Source: Physcia stellaris (taxonomy: Eukaryota; Ascomycota; Lecanoromycetes; Caliciales; Physciaceae). From it: DNA of 64,000 nt. The DNA lies in contig JABSSW010000004.1 in NCBI GenBank assembly GCA_018902385.1, positions 310,001 to 374,000 on the forward strand, given 5' to 3'. This document shows positions 1-11,636 of this stretch, one piece after another (the stretch's first letter is position 1; each line of letters starts with the position of its first letter). Made by a program: the position numbers and the translations under genes. Under the pieces are notes generated by a model, which made no database searches, was not told the origin of the DNA, and was given only the letters and a program-made list of their open reading frames with translations.

Positions 1-1
1 G

Positions 2-325
2 GTCTACCTGATCTGCGGTGTCCTCACCATCTTCCTCTGGTTCCTCTACCCTATCGCGTGGGGTATCTGCGAAGGTGGCAACGTCATCGCGCCGGACTCC
101 GAGGCTGTCTTCTACGGCATTCTCGACCTCTTCGCTAAGCCAGTCTTCGGCGCCCTTTTGCTTTGGGGTCATCGCAACATTGACCCGGGACGTCTCGGTC
201 TTCACATCCGTGATTACGATGAGGACCCAGCCATCCATGGCGGTGTCCACTCGGGCGCGTACCGTGAGAAGAATAACCTGTCCGAGCCTGGATCCAATGG
301 TACCGATGCTGCTCACACTGCCTGA
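2..325 (+). CDS. Fungal microbial-type rhodopsin, 3' end (helices F-G and tail)
   Basis: The window opens inside this gene; 107 residues remain. The fragment starts in a hydrophobic helix ending YPIAWG, followed by a loop with EGGN and the retinal-binding helix ILDLFAKPVFGALLLWGHR. Lys46 of the fragment is the Schiff-base lysine and Asp42, four residues earlier, matches Asp212 of bacteriorhodopsin. A hydrophilic tail of about 50 residues follows, ending HTA-stop. Family knowledge: fungal opsins of the Leptosphaeria/CarO group are seven-helix, light-driven proton pumps or related sensors in the plasma membrane. Pumping cannot be judged, because the helix C proton acceptor and donor lie upstream of the window. 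No intron is needed in this part. Confidence 0.93.
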   Translation, partial: VYLICGVLTIFLWFLYPIAWGICEGGNVIAPDSEAVFYGILDLFAKPVFGALLLWGHRNIDPGRLGLHIRDYDEDPAIHGGVHSGAYREKNNLSEPGSNGTDAAHTA

Positions 326-1469
326 TTGGCGCTCGACATTGCTGTGTCACGGTGGCTGGAATAGTATTCTGCCGTGCCCGTGGATATGACACTTGACCGT
401 GCTCACTCAAGTATGATTCAACTGCTTAGGTTTTGTATTTTAGCAAGCGTCCGGTCGACATAGTGGACAGATTGGTTGGAAGAGTGGAATACCCCAAGCT
501 TGCATGTCTACGAAGTGTATCTAATGAATTGAATTCTACTCCTGCCTGTTTCGTGAACGTCGTGCTGTGCACGAAAAAGTCTCCACTTCTCCATCTTATA
601 CGCTATAGATACTGACTGTTGCCTATCGACATACCTGTCCAGTTGAAGACCTTGTCGCTCTCTATGTAGAGATGTGGGGTTTTCTCATGCACTTGTTCAA
701 GAGGTAGAGTAGTAAACCACCTCCCTCCCTCCCCTACTCTCATAATATTACCGGATTTCCAATCAATGTGGAACAGCCCTTACTAACCCCCACACTGTAT
801 GTACGGAAGGTATTCCCTCGGGTATTTGGTGTTCTACCAACCTTCTCTCTTCCCTCCCCTTCCCATCCTCCCTCCAACAATTCCCCAATATACCTGCTCT
901 AACCCCGCCCCCACCTCCCTACAAATCACCTCTAAGTAAATCAATCTCTTTCTAGAATCTTCCTTTTCTTATTTTTTTGCTCTCTTGGACTATATTGCAT
1001 TCAATTTTTATAAGCCTTTATTTTTCCATGAGATGCAAAGATGTTGTTTACAGCATAGGCTTTTAAATAGCAGTGGATATTCACTCAGCTTTTGGCGAGG
1101 AGAGTACGAACGCTGCTTGTGAGATTTCCATCTTGTCTGGTTGGGGGAGCGATGTGGAGAAGATGTGGACGGAAGAGAGAATTCCCCCTCCACCCCAGCT
1201 CCCAAGCCCACGATTCCTTTGGCAAGGTCCGCAGGGGGCGTAAATACCATCTCTCCATCTCATATCTCATATCTCAAATCTTCTATCGCGAGCGAGAGAG
1301 AGTCTGAGCTTGCCTCACGATCTCACCTCAACTATCATCCCCTTACATACAGACCTTGCGTTCCATTCGTTCCTTGCTTGTTGCGCTAGGTCGATCTTCC
1401 GACCCCGCCTCGGATCATGGATGAGTTTGATGGTATAGGAAGGTTTTCTAGCGGAGCTGGGTGATTGTT

Positions 1470-1493
1470 GGGAAGGGGGCGGGAGGGGCGGGG
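1470..1493 (+). repeat. Potential G-quadruplex
   Basis: Five G-runs (3, 5, 3, 4 and 4 bases) are separated by spacers of only 1-2 bases. Short loops of this kind give the most stable G-quadruplex class. It lies in a longer G-rich tract in intergenic DNA. Confidence 0.5.
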
Positions 1494-1519
1494 TGGTGGT
1501 TGGGCGGTTGGGAGTAGGG

Positions 1520-1596
1520 TCTGGGCTGTGAGGGAGTGGAGTGCTCAGCTGAGAGGGGGTTTTCGGAGGGAAGGGGGAGTGTCTGGGCTGTGAGGG
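1520..1596 (+). repeat. 15-bp direct repeat, spacing 62
   Basis: TCTGGGCTGTGAGGG occurs at 1520-1534 and again at 1582-1596 inside the G-rich tract. It is probably a local duplication; no function is visible. Confidence 0.5.
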
Positions 1597-2340
1597 GGAG
1601 GGAGGGTATGCTCCTGTTCCTGGGAGTGTGCTGAAGATGTCACCATTACCCATACACCATCATCAGAGCCCATTGGTTTAGACAGAATGAGGTCTAGTCG
1701 ATAGAGGTTCCGTAGAGAAGCTGGAGTAGGAATTTGAGAGTGGTACACGGTTGAACTATTTCTCGGTTCTGGTGCCTTGGAATACTTTCTACAACCCAGG
1801 AGAAAGGGGGTTTATCGAGGATCTTCTTGGAAAGCGGAGGGACACGGGACCGGGGCATTGCTACCTACTTGAATCTGTGCCTTTTTGGATCTCTTGGGGC
1901 GACGGTTGATTGTTGACATCAGAACTTGACTTGAAATGCGAACATGGAATCCCCGCGGTTGGCGATTGCTTCGATCCGTGCATTGTGTGCGTGCCTCGTG
2001 AGTATTAGCGCTCCTTCATGGGGATAGATTGCTTTATTGCTTCGAGAATGATGGGTGATCCGTTTGTTTTGAAAGAGAATGCAGATTGCTAGCGCTTGAG
2101 ATTGGAAAAGAGGATGTAAAGTAGAAGAGAGCAAGCTAGGAAATATGTAGACTCTGAGAGTGAAATAGAAGAAAAGCTTAGTCTAGGAAAAGTCGTGCAG
2201 AAGTAGAAGTAGAGCAGACTCAGCCCGTGACAATAATGACCTAGAGATAAACCCCAGCACGAGCAGCTACTCCGTGGTTGAAAGAAACCCATTAGCTGCA
2301 CCTAAGCAACACCATCTCCATCAACCGCGCTGGACAAACC

Positions 2341-3204
2341 TCACCCCCGATACCTCTCACTCCCCAAAAACGCCCTAACGCCCTCCCTCCCCTCCACCGC
2401 ATCCACCAACTCCCTCAACCTCGAATACCCCCCAACCCCTTCCTCCCATCCTGCGTCAGTCCCTCATCGTGCAGGACCTGATAGAGCACCATATCCGCGT
2501 AGGTGAAGGTGGTGCCCGCGACGTAGGGTCCTTTGGCCGAGATGGGGGAGGAGGACAGCAGTTTGTCGATGGCGGTGAGGTAGTGCTGCTGAGTTGTGCG
2601 CTGGTGTTCCGGGTAGGCGGTGTCTTTGGAGGGGCTGAAGAAGGCTTGCACGAAGAGGGTGCGCCCTGTTGGGGGGGGTGTTAGGTTTTTGGTAGTTTCT
2701 CTGGGATGCTTGTTCTCGAATTTCAATCGTAATCGCCCCCTCTCCCACGATCTCAAGCTCAACTCACCACCAAGATCCCACATCCCCCAACCCCCATTCA
2801 CAACTCTCCAAAGGAACAAGAAGAGAAAGAAACTCACAATCAGCACAAGCATCGCAAATCACATCAACCCAATACCGCTCCTCCTCCCCCTCGCCCTCAT
2901 ACCTCCCCAACACCCTCGCCCAGTGCCTCACAATCGGATAACTCTGCGTCAGCACCCTCCCCCCGAGTTCCACAACGGGGACATTCCCCAGCGGATTCAG
3001 CTGCGCGATCTTGCTCTCCTTGTAGGCCGGGTACTCGTCGAAGGAGTAGCGGACGTCGTCGTAGGCGATGCCGGCGTCTTCGCACAGCAGACGGACCACC
3101 TGGCCGCGGCCACGGCTCGCGAAGTCGAGGTAGTGGATTGTGGGGACGCCGCCGAGGGTGGAGTTGGCGGCGCTGGGGGTGCCGCAGCGGGTGGTGGTGG
3201 GCAT
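2341..3204 (-). CDS. Glutathione S-transferase, sigma-like
   Basis: Exons 3204-2838 and 2665-2341; intron 2837-2666 has donor GTGAGT and acceptor CAG. The N-terminal thioredoxin fold is clear: TIHYLDFASRGRGQVVRLL, then NPLGNVPVVELGG with the cis-proline loop, then a QS...I.RHWAR segment that binds the glutathione gamma-glutamyl group. The C-terminal helical domain includes GPYVAGTTFTYADMVLY. Role: conjugation of glutathione to electrophiles, or prostaglandin-isomerase-like chemistry, in the cytosol. Oddity: the frame stops early at 2415, but one base more in the C-run at 2428-2433 restores a typical end (RLRELVDAVE, then VRAFLGSERYRG) to a stop at 2341. I take the longer end as real and the break as probable sequence error or a recent mutation. 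Confidence 0.82.
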
Positions 3205-3980
3205 TGCTTTTCTGTGTGTGAGTTGTGTGTTTGTGTGTGTAGAGAGAGATGGTGCTAGGATCAGAATAGCTTGTGTTTCTTTTCTAAGGGAAAGGAGAAG
3301 AGGATTCGCGGGGATGGTGTCCGTGGGAGAGCAGGGGGGTGCGGAGGGCTTTATGTGATGCAATGGCTGGTATTTCCGCAAGCCTTCGCTTCAGTGCTAA
3401 TGTAGGGCTGAGGATAGTAAAGTGATTTGAGTGAAGATGTTAGTGAAAACCGGGTCTGGACCCGATGGTCTAGACCTTTGGCGTCGATCGATCCTGCTTC
3501 GAAAGGGCTAAGGTACATGAGTACATGTACTCTGACGGCTAAACGGAGCTCGGTGGATTTGTCAGCAAGTTCGATGGTATTAATGGCTTGTGCTATCTGG
3601 GATCTTTATATTTTCGTTAGCTGCTGAATGGTTATTCTGTGGAGTTGAAACATACCTCTGGTGAATAGGCTAAATTTGTTGCTTTGGCGCTGGGGTGAAC
3701 TCATGTCTGTCGCGTAATCAGCTTTCCTAATCCAAGTCTCCCCGTTAATTGGCGCCAAGGTGATCAGCTTCAGTAGGGTTTGGAATAGCTGATTCGTTAT
3801 GGCTAGACTGCCTAGCATCTTTAATGTACAATCTCAAATACAGGCCGCTTGTAAATCTTCGTAAGAAGACTCTTTGCGCCTACAATAACACAGTGCCCTT
3901 TCAGTCATCCATGAAATACTAGCTCAACAAACATGTCAGCTAGAAAGAGTCGGAGTCGACGAAATGGGACACTGTACTCT
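3205..3980. other. Intergenic
   Basis: Holds the upstream region of the glutathione transferase gene and the downstream region of the ATPase gene. I see no gene, repeat or strong promoter motif. Confidence 0.5.
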
Positions 3981-6446
3981 TCAGGCAGCCATGATGCTCT
4001 TGCCTCCATCTGCCGTCAATCGGTTGCGAACCCGCATTTTCAGATATCCCATCCCGAGCTTCTCCGTCCGAAGCACTTTTGCGTCTCCAAGACCGCCTTC
4101 TGTAACATTGAGCATCATTGATGGTGAAAAGAGCAGAGCCTCTCCAGCCTCAAGGTTGACAATCTTATCGAATATCTCCTTGATATCTCGGCCATCGTTC
4201 CCCTCAAACTTGGATACCCCTGCCAAATGAGACCTAAGGGCCTGCAGCCAGCTCGGCGACGTGAAGCGGTGAACGATTGTCATTGAGGACAGATCTAGGA
4301 GTTTTGGGGAGATTGTCGGTTCTTGGGTTGCAATGATCACGCGTGTAGCGAGATGACGCTGTTGACGGATGACTGAGAGCAGGGATTCAGTGAACGATGA
4401 TGAAGATGACTGTGCATCGTTCATGAACTGGATGAAAATTAGCCTTGTCGCGCACAATTACAATGGCTCTCACCTTATGTGCTTCGTCCAAAGCCACAAT
4501 ACCTCCTACATCACCGCGTGTTTCCAGGAAAATGGTGAGACACATTTCGAACAGGTCGCAGGCAGTCTTCTCGTCAACAAAGGGGCAGCTCAAATCCTTC
4601 ACTTCAAATTAGCGAGGAACTCAAGACCTGATATTTACGAATCCTCTCTCAAAGCTACACTGAGGAAGACTAGGGGTTTGGTTTGCTGCCTCAAAAGAGA
4701 AAGCTGAAGCAGAAGGACCACTCACTACAATGGTCAGGGAACCAGGCTTGAACGACCAGCTATCCGCCAAAATCATGGCCGCCTGTCGCTTGTAGTGCTC
4801 GTTGTTTTCCCACGTTCGCTCATCCTCTTTCCCTTTCTTGTCTTTGGAAAATTGTGGCTTTATCGAAGCCTTCTTGAGCAGCTGGGGGTCTGTGTCGGGC
4901 TGTATGAAATCTTTCAAGAGCTCAAGACGTGTCTCGAGCATTGCTTGCTGGGCGGGGTTGAATTCCTCGAGTTGGAGTCGGTGCTGGAATTTCGTGAAGT
5001 TAAAGCCATCCCCTCCTTGGCTTGCCATTGCGATTTGGCGCAGTACTCTGCACACCACCTGTACTATCGTTAGTATTTTATTTTTTTACAGATCATCAGA
5101 ATCTCCGGTATTGATGGCAACTCTGCTATCTCCACAATCAGGCCAAGCTAAGAATTCCTGGCATCTGCTGAGCTCAGAACGCCACTAATTGCCAGGCAAC
5201 AGAATAGGAGATCGAGGATTGCAACTTTCTCAAAAGCAGATCGCGTCAAACGAGAATATTCTTACCTCCATATAAAGTGGTCTAGTGCCGTCTGTACCCT
5301 CAACGGCCATCAGCTTCAACATACGAGCAGCATCTAGATGCTTCTGCTCAATGAGCATCGGGTGCACCGCTGGTTGCAGGTGCTTTGGAACGTCGCGCAG
5401 ATTGGAGTAGAGCTTTTGCATCTTTTTGAAGCTAGCTGGCGAGACAAGGACTTTGACAGGGATCCCTTTTGAGCAAAGGTAAGCAGCCTCGCAGATCTGG
5501 TTCCCGGAGAGGCCAGTGAATCTATCGTAGTGGAAGACAATCCCAGCGAGCGGTGCTGGCAGCTTTCCCAGTCTGTTTGGAGCTTGTGGCTGGAGGAGAG
5601 CCGCTTCGAGCATGCATGAAAGCGTATGGCTCTTTCCAGCTCCCTGTGAACCGCATATGAATGCGGACCACGGCGTGTTTGTATTTAGAAAAAGACGATT
5701 GTCCTCAAGCTCGGATAGACGTGAGTGCTTACGAATTTCCTTTGGCTCATCGTTGGGGCTGTCATTGGACGCCGGTATTACTGAATCGAGGCCGCAAATC
5801 TCTTGGATTCCCGCAAGAAGGCCATACTGGCGCAACGTGTCAGAAGGCAAAGCTGGGACTGTCGCGTCATATGCGGCACGTAGAACATCAGCTGAAAACA
5901 CAGGAGTAGTTCGCACTTCCTCGAGGCGCGCATTCTGAGCTCGTGATATCAAATTGCTGCCCTCGGCGAAAAGAAGCGAGTCGTGATACGGCCGATCAGG
6001 ATCCCAACTCGCCTTCACGCGTTTGGGATCTGATTCTTGGAAACCATCACTTGCTAGATGCTCATTTAGTATTCTTGCGTACGTTGTCGATGGGTGACGG
6101 TGTGTGGCAGCTACATACCTCTAACGGCCTTCGAGACCAAAGGACCCAATGGCGTGGTCATGCCAAAAATTGGAGGTCTTGTTCTATCAACAGTAATTTC
6201 CACAGAGTCAGATGCTTCAGACAAGCTGGCCAGTGTTGAGCACCTCGAAATTGAGGGGCTTGGCGATTTGTTTGTTGATCCTTCTACTCCCTGCTGAACT
6301 GATATGGAATTGAGGTTTGTACCTTCGGGTGTTTTCAGAGGCTTCAGAATAGGATCAAATCCAGCAAAGGTTTGAGGAGCACCAAAGGTGAAAATTGGCT
6401 TTGGTGGTTCTTCGGTGTCATTGCTTGAAGCTGGGAGAACCTCCAT
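3981..6446 (-). CDS. P-loop ATPase, fungal conserved, unknown role
   Basis: Five exons: 6446-6119, 6053-5266, 5058-4726, 4596-4474 and 4427-3981, giving 672 residues. The first about 110 residues are low in complexity. Walker A is GSQGAGKSHT near residue 245 and Walker B is ALDEAHK near residue 520, the two lying on different exons. After Walker B, RVIIATQEPTISPKLLDLSS looks like a sensor strand of a RecA/HerA-FtsK-like ATPase. A polar insert separates the two Walker motifs. The C-terminus is mostly alpha/beta with no membrane segment. I recognise the architecture from unnamed Pezizomycotina proteins but know no assigned function; a DNA- or protein-translocating role is only inference. Intron 5265-5059 (207 nt) is long for this genome, while the last one (4473-4428) is only 46 nt. 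Confidence 0.85.
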
Positions 6447-7288
6447 ATTTAAAGCGCGCCAGGTGATTGCTAGGGGTTCTCAATGTTGTTCCAGAGGGGG
6501 ATAGAATCGCGGCCGACAAAGAAGCTGAATTGATAGAAGTTTGCAGATAGTTCGAGGGGTGTTTGATATTGGCCAAACTGTTACGGGGTAGTGTCCTTTA
6601 TAGAAATCGACTAACGTCCTAAGAAGAGCGTGCTTTTCAAGATAAAGTAAAAGGGAGATCCTGTAGGGCTATCACTTACATCAGTTTCACGAAACTGACA
6701 GACTTCCGGGCAAAATCTGATATTTGAATTGTGGCGATCCCATCTCGCCTATGCCTGAAACCCTGCAAGTAGGCAAAGCGCGCGTTTCTGTAAATTCTAT
6801 TATTATTGTTTCACGGTCGGGAAACCGTGCGTTGAGTCTGACCGTTAGACTTGGGATCCTGTGAGAGTGATTCGCTCTATCGCAACGAGCCCTTGTTTAT
6901 TTATGGCTACGGTCTGAATGAGAAGGCCAATCGTACATTTTCTAGCAGGCTAACATGGTCCTGTGGTGGTTGTTTGAGATTTGCCTCCCGAAGAGTTGCA
7001 GATTTAGTGATGTGAAGCAGGGAGTCACGCCGCTCAATGCTATGCTTGCCTCTGAAAGGTGTCTCGACCTCTGGGACTCCTGGAGTTAGGCTCTTGATAT
7101 GATAGACTGAGGCATTCTTTAAGCATCTTGCTATAGACCAGCCATCTCTCTTACCAAGCCTGCGCTGACCCTGCGCAATCCTCAATTTTAGCTCATGATA
7201 GCCGTATGGATCGAGAAGCGTGAATCATTATGGCACGTCGGAATTCCGAATTTCCTGCAAAGCACTTAGGACCACTGTGGAAATGTAC
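6447..7288. other. Intergenic
   Basis: Upstream region of the ATPase gene and downstream region of the MBOAT-like gene. A short inverted repeat (CACGGT/ACCGTG) lies near 6811-6830. A 92-codon minus-strand frame at 6907-7185 lacks an ATG and any signature, so I do not call it. A possible extra exon of the MBOAT-like gene would fall at about 7200-7270. Confidence 0.45.
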
Positions 7289-8629
7289 TTACCAGCCTCT
7301 TGCGAAGTTACGGCCCAGAAATAACAGGACAGAAACCCACCATATCCTTACAGCCACTTCATCGTACGGCCTATCCAAAGCATCGACTTGATCAGTACGA
7401 CTGTGTCTCTTGCTGTTGCGCCTCTGGCTCGTAACGAGCCTCTTTATGAGCTCTTCCACAATTACCGCCAAACCACAGCCTGCGAAGAATCTTGCCTCCC
7501 CTGAAGCTTCCATGAGATTGCCTCCATGCACTGTCCAACCAGCAAAGCTATGTACAAAAGCGCTGCTCAGAAACCCACCAAGAACCTTACCTACATCTGC
7601 CGGCTCGTTAGGCCTCTTACCAGTGAGCTTACGCTCAACCCACTCACCCGGCCAAACCCCATAAACCAAAAACAGGCGCGAAAAGAGACGGTGCCAGCCG
7701 TAGCTCCAGAAATCTCGCACGGACGTCAAGCTCCAAATACGACTTGTATATAAAGGAGGAAAATAAGACAACGGACTTGGAGAGAGAGGACTCAACAAAA
7801 TTGCAAAGATACTGTGCCCTAATGAGAAGGCACTCATCAAGAAGCCTCCTAGAGCCGCAGTCAAGAGCAACTGCATCCCAAAAGGTAAATCGTCAAACAA
7901 GGGTTTCGGTGCATTGGCATCAGGGCGGTCAAGGTACCCAACATAGATGTACCTGATCAAGCCCCATGAAAGGCCGAGAACAGGCAGTACATCCACCGCA
8001 ATGCTGTGTACCCTATTCCCTACACTCGGCGTCCAAGTCTTCTTCGTATGCCTCACATCCGCGCTCGTCCAGGTAAAGCCCGCCCCTCGCATGCTGAGCT
8101 CCAATTCCAGCGCCCAAGCGGCGCGATCCCACCAATCATGCGGCCAGCCTTCATCTGTTGTCGCCGTCTCAGTCACAGCCTGCTCTTTTGGTGCCAGGAA
8201 ATGCAGACTAAAGTAACTTGGTCCGTCAGGCTCAAAGCCAGGCGTCTCGGTACGTGCCGCATGCTGGTACTTCACGCGCCGAGGTATGTGACCGAAGACG
8301 GGAGAAAGGAAGAAAGCGTCGAGGACCCGGCAGCCGCCGTAGAGTCCAACCAGGGCCAGCTGATAGGTCAGACCGATTGAGAAGGGGACGTGGTAGGTGA
8401 GAGGGAGGCGGAAAAAGAGGATACCCGAGAATAGGGCAAGTGCGGAGCGGACAATGGGTATTATAGTGGAAGAGAGTGGGAATGGCGGCGCGGGAAAAGG
8501 AGGAAGGAGGAGCAAAGCAAGGTAGTAGACCAAGGGGGGAGCGAAAGCGGCGGAAGGAGTGAGAGGCTTTGTGCCAGGTAGAGGCTGCAAGTCGGGGCGG
8601 GGCGGGACGAAAAGGGTGATAAAGGACAT
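7289..8629 (-). CDS. MBOAT/wax-synthase-like membrane acyltransferase
   Basis: A single exon of 446 residues with about eight hydrophobic segments. The block SRIWSLTSVRDFWSYGWHRL is the PF13813-type signature of wax synthase and Tri7/AusQ-like O-acyltransferases. A second conserved histidine lies in SSAFVHSFAGWTVHGG, as expected for the MBOAT active site. Role: acyl transfer to a hydroxyl of a lipid or secondary metabolite in an ER membrane; the substrate is unknown. I use ATG 8629 because the frame above it has no other ATG. The stop overlaps a strong donor (GTAAGT at about 7292-7287). Splicing there to the acceptor near 7260 would replace the last codon with about 20 further residues, so the 3' end is uncertain. 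No biosynthetic partner genes flank it. Confidence 0.8.
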   Translation of the reverse strand: MSFITLFVPPRPDLQPLPGTKPLTPSAAFAPPLVYYLALLLLPPFPAPPFPLSSTIIPIVRSALALFSGILFFRLPLTYHVPFSIGLTYQLALVGLYGGCRVLDAFFLSPVFGHIPRRVKYQHAARTETPGFEPDGPSYFSLHFLAPKEQAVTETATTDEGWPHDWWDRAAWALELELSMRGAGFTWTSADVRHTKKTWTPSVGNRVHSIAVDVLPVLGLSWGLIRYIYVGYLDRPDANAPKPLFDDLPFGMQLLLTAALGGFLMSAFSLGHSIFAILLSPLSPSPLSYFPPLYTSRIWSLTSVRDFWSYGWHRLFSRLFLVYGVWPGEWVERKLTGKRPNEPADVGKVLGGFLSSAFVHSFAGWTVHGGNLMEASGEARFFAGCGLAVIVEELIKRLVTSQRRNSKRHSRTDQVDALDRPYDEVAVRIWWVSVLLFLGRNFARGW

Positions 8630-8963
8630 TATTTTCCCATGATCGGAGTGTGGTCGAGGAGAAGCAAAGAAGAGATGAGACAAAGTTAAGAGGTGGTTGC
8701 CAGGAAGTGGTAGAAGTGCCGCTAGCCTCGCTTGAATTTATGTTGCGAGGCCAAGCCTGCCCATGCCCCGTCAAAAACTCCATAAAACCTGCACACTTGG
8801 AGCTCCCTCTGACATTCAAATTTGGGAACATGAGGAGAGATCGTATATATAATATAGTACGAAAACAATGCTCGGCGGCCGCGGGCGTGCTGGTTCGCCA
8901 TGCTCCTCTACCGTCCAACGCCCGCGCTATGCCCTTGGGGTTCATCCCAACCTAGTGCACCAA

Positions 8964-11085
8964 CTATCCATCAAAGACGCCATGATTCAGCTCAACGCCG
9001 AAATCTTTGGCGATCTTCTTCATCTGTGCCTCCATCTCATCCTCCATTCCACCTCCGACGCCGAAGAACTGTTTGATTTTGCTAGCATAGAACACGACAT
9101 CGCTACTAAACAACACAAACTTGAACAGCAGATGCCGACCAAGATTCCTAGCTTTCTCACTGTACCCTAGGTCAGGGCTTTCAACCAAACTCCGAGATGC
9201 CCAGTTTCCTGTGATTTTGATCCTAAGTAAGGTCTCGAGTCAGCACTGGCCTGCAGAGGTGTCCGGGAGAAGGCTGAGACGTATCTCGAATCTTGATTTG
9301 ATGGCAAGGGCTACGTATTATTGTCGCTGCATAACAGATGAGATAGAACTTTGCTCACCTGTTTACTGGTGATCCAAGATACTGGTTATTGCCTTGAACA
9401 ATTCGGAGGTTACGGCCAATGAAGATGAGCTCTTGTGGCCACTTTTTCTCGTCGGAAAGCATATTCCTAACGCTCTTGCGCATCTTTTGTTGCATCTCGA
9501 AAGCACGCTCGGCTTGTTCCTTGCCAGAAAGACCTTTCTTGATCTCATTAGAGGTAGTGTTATCGCCTCCAGTGTATGGCCGCATGAGAGTCGCAGAAGC
9601 AAACACGTCGGCGTTGTTAATGCCCCATCCTTCCACAATCTTGCCAATTGTCTTATTATCGAAAGTCATTAGCGACTTCCAGAAGAGACAATACTGATGC
9701 CGAAACTCGGGCTGCATGTGCACGTAAAGCCCGTGGTCGATGAGTACCAATTCAGGCTTACCCGAAGGCAAGCGCCTGATGAAGATGTTTCCTGGATGCG
9801 GATCGCAATGAACCCAGCCCCAGAGAAACATCTGAGCTGAGAATAAATCAACCATGGTGGTCATCGTATCTTTAAGAGATAGACCAAGGCCGCCTTTTCC
9901 ATCGGCACCTTTCCACCAGTCGCGGTTTGGCTTTAGTTTCTCGTTCACCGGATTACTTTTCACAGCAGCTATGACATTTTCTTGACTCGGTGGATCCAAG
10001 GGTGCACCCTTGCATCCAGGACTACCTTGTCTTTTCTTGCCTTCCCACTTCCTCGTCAGGCTGTCTTTATCCCATAACCTGACGCCTTCAATCCACTCGG
10101 CGGTCATTACTCGCTTAGAGCTCAGCTCGCGGTATACCTTCGGAATGTAGACTCTCCCATTAAGCCGAGACTCTCCAGCGACAAGCTTAGCCATTCGTTC
10201 AGAGTTATCAGCTTCATTCATGAAATCGGTTTCGAGCTGCAAGCGCTCCGAGATATAAGGCACCAGACTGTACAGAGGGAGGTCGAAATACCATGCGTAG
10301 ATCCATGTGACGACCTTGAATGTCCAAAGGTCCCAGCCCACCTGATTAGCAATTTCCCGTTTCTGAATCTTGACGGCAACCTCTCTACCGTCCTGCAATC
10401 TTGCCCAATGCACTTGCGCCACACTCGCGCTGGCCCGCGCTGTTCTCTCCATGACGCCTTTCGCAGGGTCACCATCAAAGCTGACTCCAAAGACTTCCTC
10501 TGGAGACTTCCCAAAGTCCTCGCGGATTACTTGCTCTACCTCTTTCCAGCTATTCTGTGAAGCGTCATCGAACATCTTGGAGAACATCTTCTGAAACTCT
10601 GGCGGTAGAATGGCCGACTGCATCGCAATAGCTTGACCGATCTTGAGATAGAGTCCGCCATTTGTACGCAGGAGGTCGAACAGCCGTTCTGCATTGCGGT
10701 GATGTAATGCTGGGATAGAGTCTGCGAGAGGAGGATGTGCACGAAAGTTGATCTTGTAGTCTATGGCCACAATGAGGCCAAGGCGAAATGTGCGAACACT
10801 GCGGGTCAAGGCAGAAGTGTAGAATTGCCGATCGAGGGCCCACACCACGCCTGTGGCCGTGGCGAGGTAGACAAGGCGTCGGAGCCATTTGCGTGTACGG
10901 GGATAAGTCTTCGGTGGGGAGGGTTTAGGTAGAGAACTCGGTGATGGAGGCGTAAACGGCTGGAATTGCTGTGTCTGCAGGTATCTGCATGTGAATTTCC
11001 TAGCAGCCTGGGGAGAGTGGGTGGCAGTCCGCAGTCGCGCATTACCTAGACATCGTATGCACGAACTCAAGGGTGATTGAATCAT
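8964..11085 (-). CDS. mcp2: ABC1/ADCK-family protein, Mcp2/Cqd2-like
   Basis: Exons 11085-9359 and 9222-8964, 661 residues. The N-terminus is basic and Ser/Arg-rich, as in a mitochondrial presequence, followed by one hydrophobic segment near residue 75. ABC1 hallmarks follow in order: LKIGQAIAMQS (KxGQ helix), TARASASVAQVHWA (Ala-rich nucleotide loop), VAVKIQ (beta-3 lysine), VHCDPHPGNIFI (catalytic loop) and LIDHGLY (DFG-equivalent metal site). Yeast Mcp2/Cqd2 and human ADCK1 sit at the inner mitochondrial membrane and affect coenzyme Q distribution and lipid homeostasis; that role is taken from the family. A linker rich in Lys, Gly and Pro near residues 360-400 interrupts the kinase-like fold. 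I chose ATG 11085 because the frame above it has only a GTG. Confidence 0.9.
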
Positions 11086-11636
11086 TCCCCCCGCTGCAAG
11101 TTCCACCCGCGATTCTGGCTATTGTTGATGAGCTCAAAAGCACTCGTGCCACTGTCCTTGATATTTCCATCATGATGATGATTAGAAATCATGACTATAC
11201 CGTTTCCGGCAAGATCCAGGGACTGGGAAGCGTGCCGCCGTCTTCAAGGGCTTGGCGATCTACCCGTAACCGTGAATGGTGGGGCTTGGTGGGGCACAAA
11301 AAGCAACGGAACAGACATCTCACTCCGCGTGGTAGAACCAACACCAAGCACATGGTCGGCTCAAGACCTCAAGGCTTTATCGTCCTGACTCTTCTGGTGG
11401 GAGAATAAGAAGTAGGATACGCAAAACTCCAACGACTACAGCTTTGCTCACAAGCCACTATGGGAGTCACGAAAGTCATGTGGAAGCAGTCACAAGGCAC
11501 AAGAACGCGAGTCAGCTTCAAGCCAGTTTATTCGTGCAAAGTGGTATTCATGCTAGCCGCCCCCACCATTCCCCCATTCCATGCATGCTCACGTTGTTCA
11601 TGAATGCTGCGCAGTCCATCATCAAGATCTAAGTCT
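11086..11636. other. Intergenic
   Basis: Promoter side of the Mcp2-like gene and 3' side of grg1. I see no further gene or repeat. Confidence 0.5.

Larger units (their letters stand above)
326..2340. other. Intergenic, strand-asymmetric (C/T-rich then G-rich)
   Basis: About 2 kb between the opsin stop and the glutathione transferase gene. The plus strand is strongly pyrimidine-rich at about 715-965 and strongly G-rich at about 1465-1620. Several short open frames occur, but none has a family signature, intron support or a convincing start, and I call no gene here. Confidence 0.6.

Noticed and set aside
135-410. Minus-strand open frame over the opsin 3' end
   Set aside because: Antisense shadow of the opsin reading frame; no start context or domain.
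1008-1653. Several overlapping short frames on both strands
   Set aside because: Low-complexity C/T- or G-rich DNA keeps frames open by composition; no signature or intron logic.
2620-3258. 212-codon plus-strand frame
   Set aside because: Antisense to the glutathione transferase exons and intron, which have clear family motifs on the minus strand.
6907-7185. 92-codon minus-strand frame
   Set aside because: No ATG start and no recognisable domain.
8232-8945. 237-codon minus-strand frame
   Set aside because: Overlaps the MBOAT-like gene and its promoter in another frame; Pro/Arg/Ser-rich shadow sequence.
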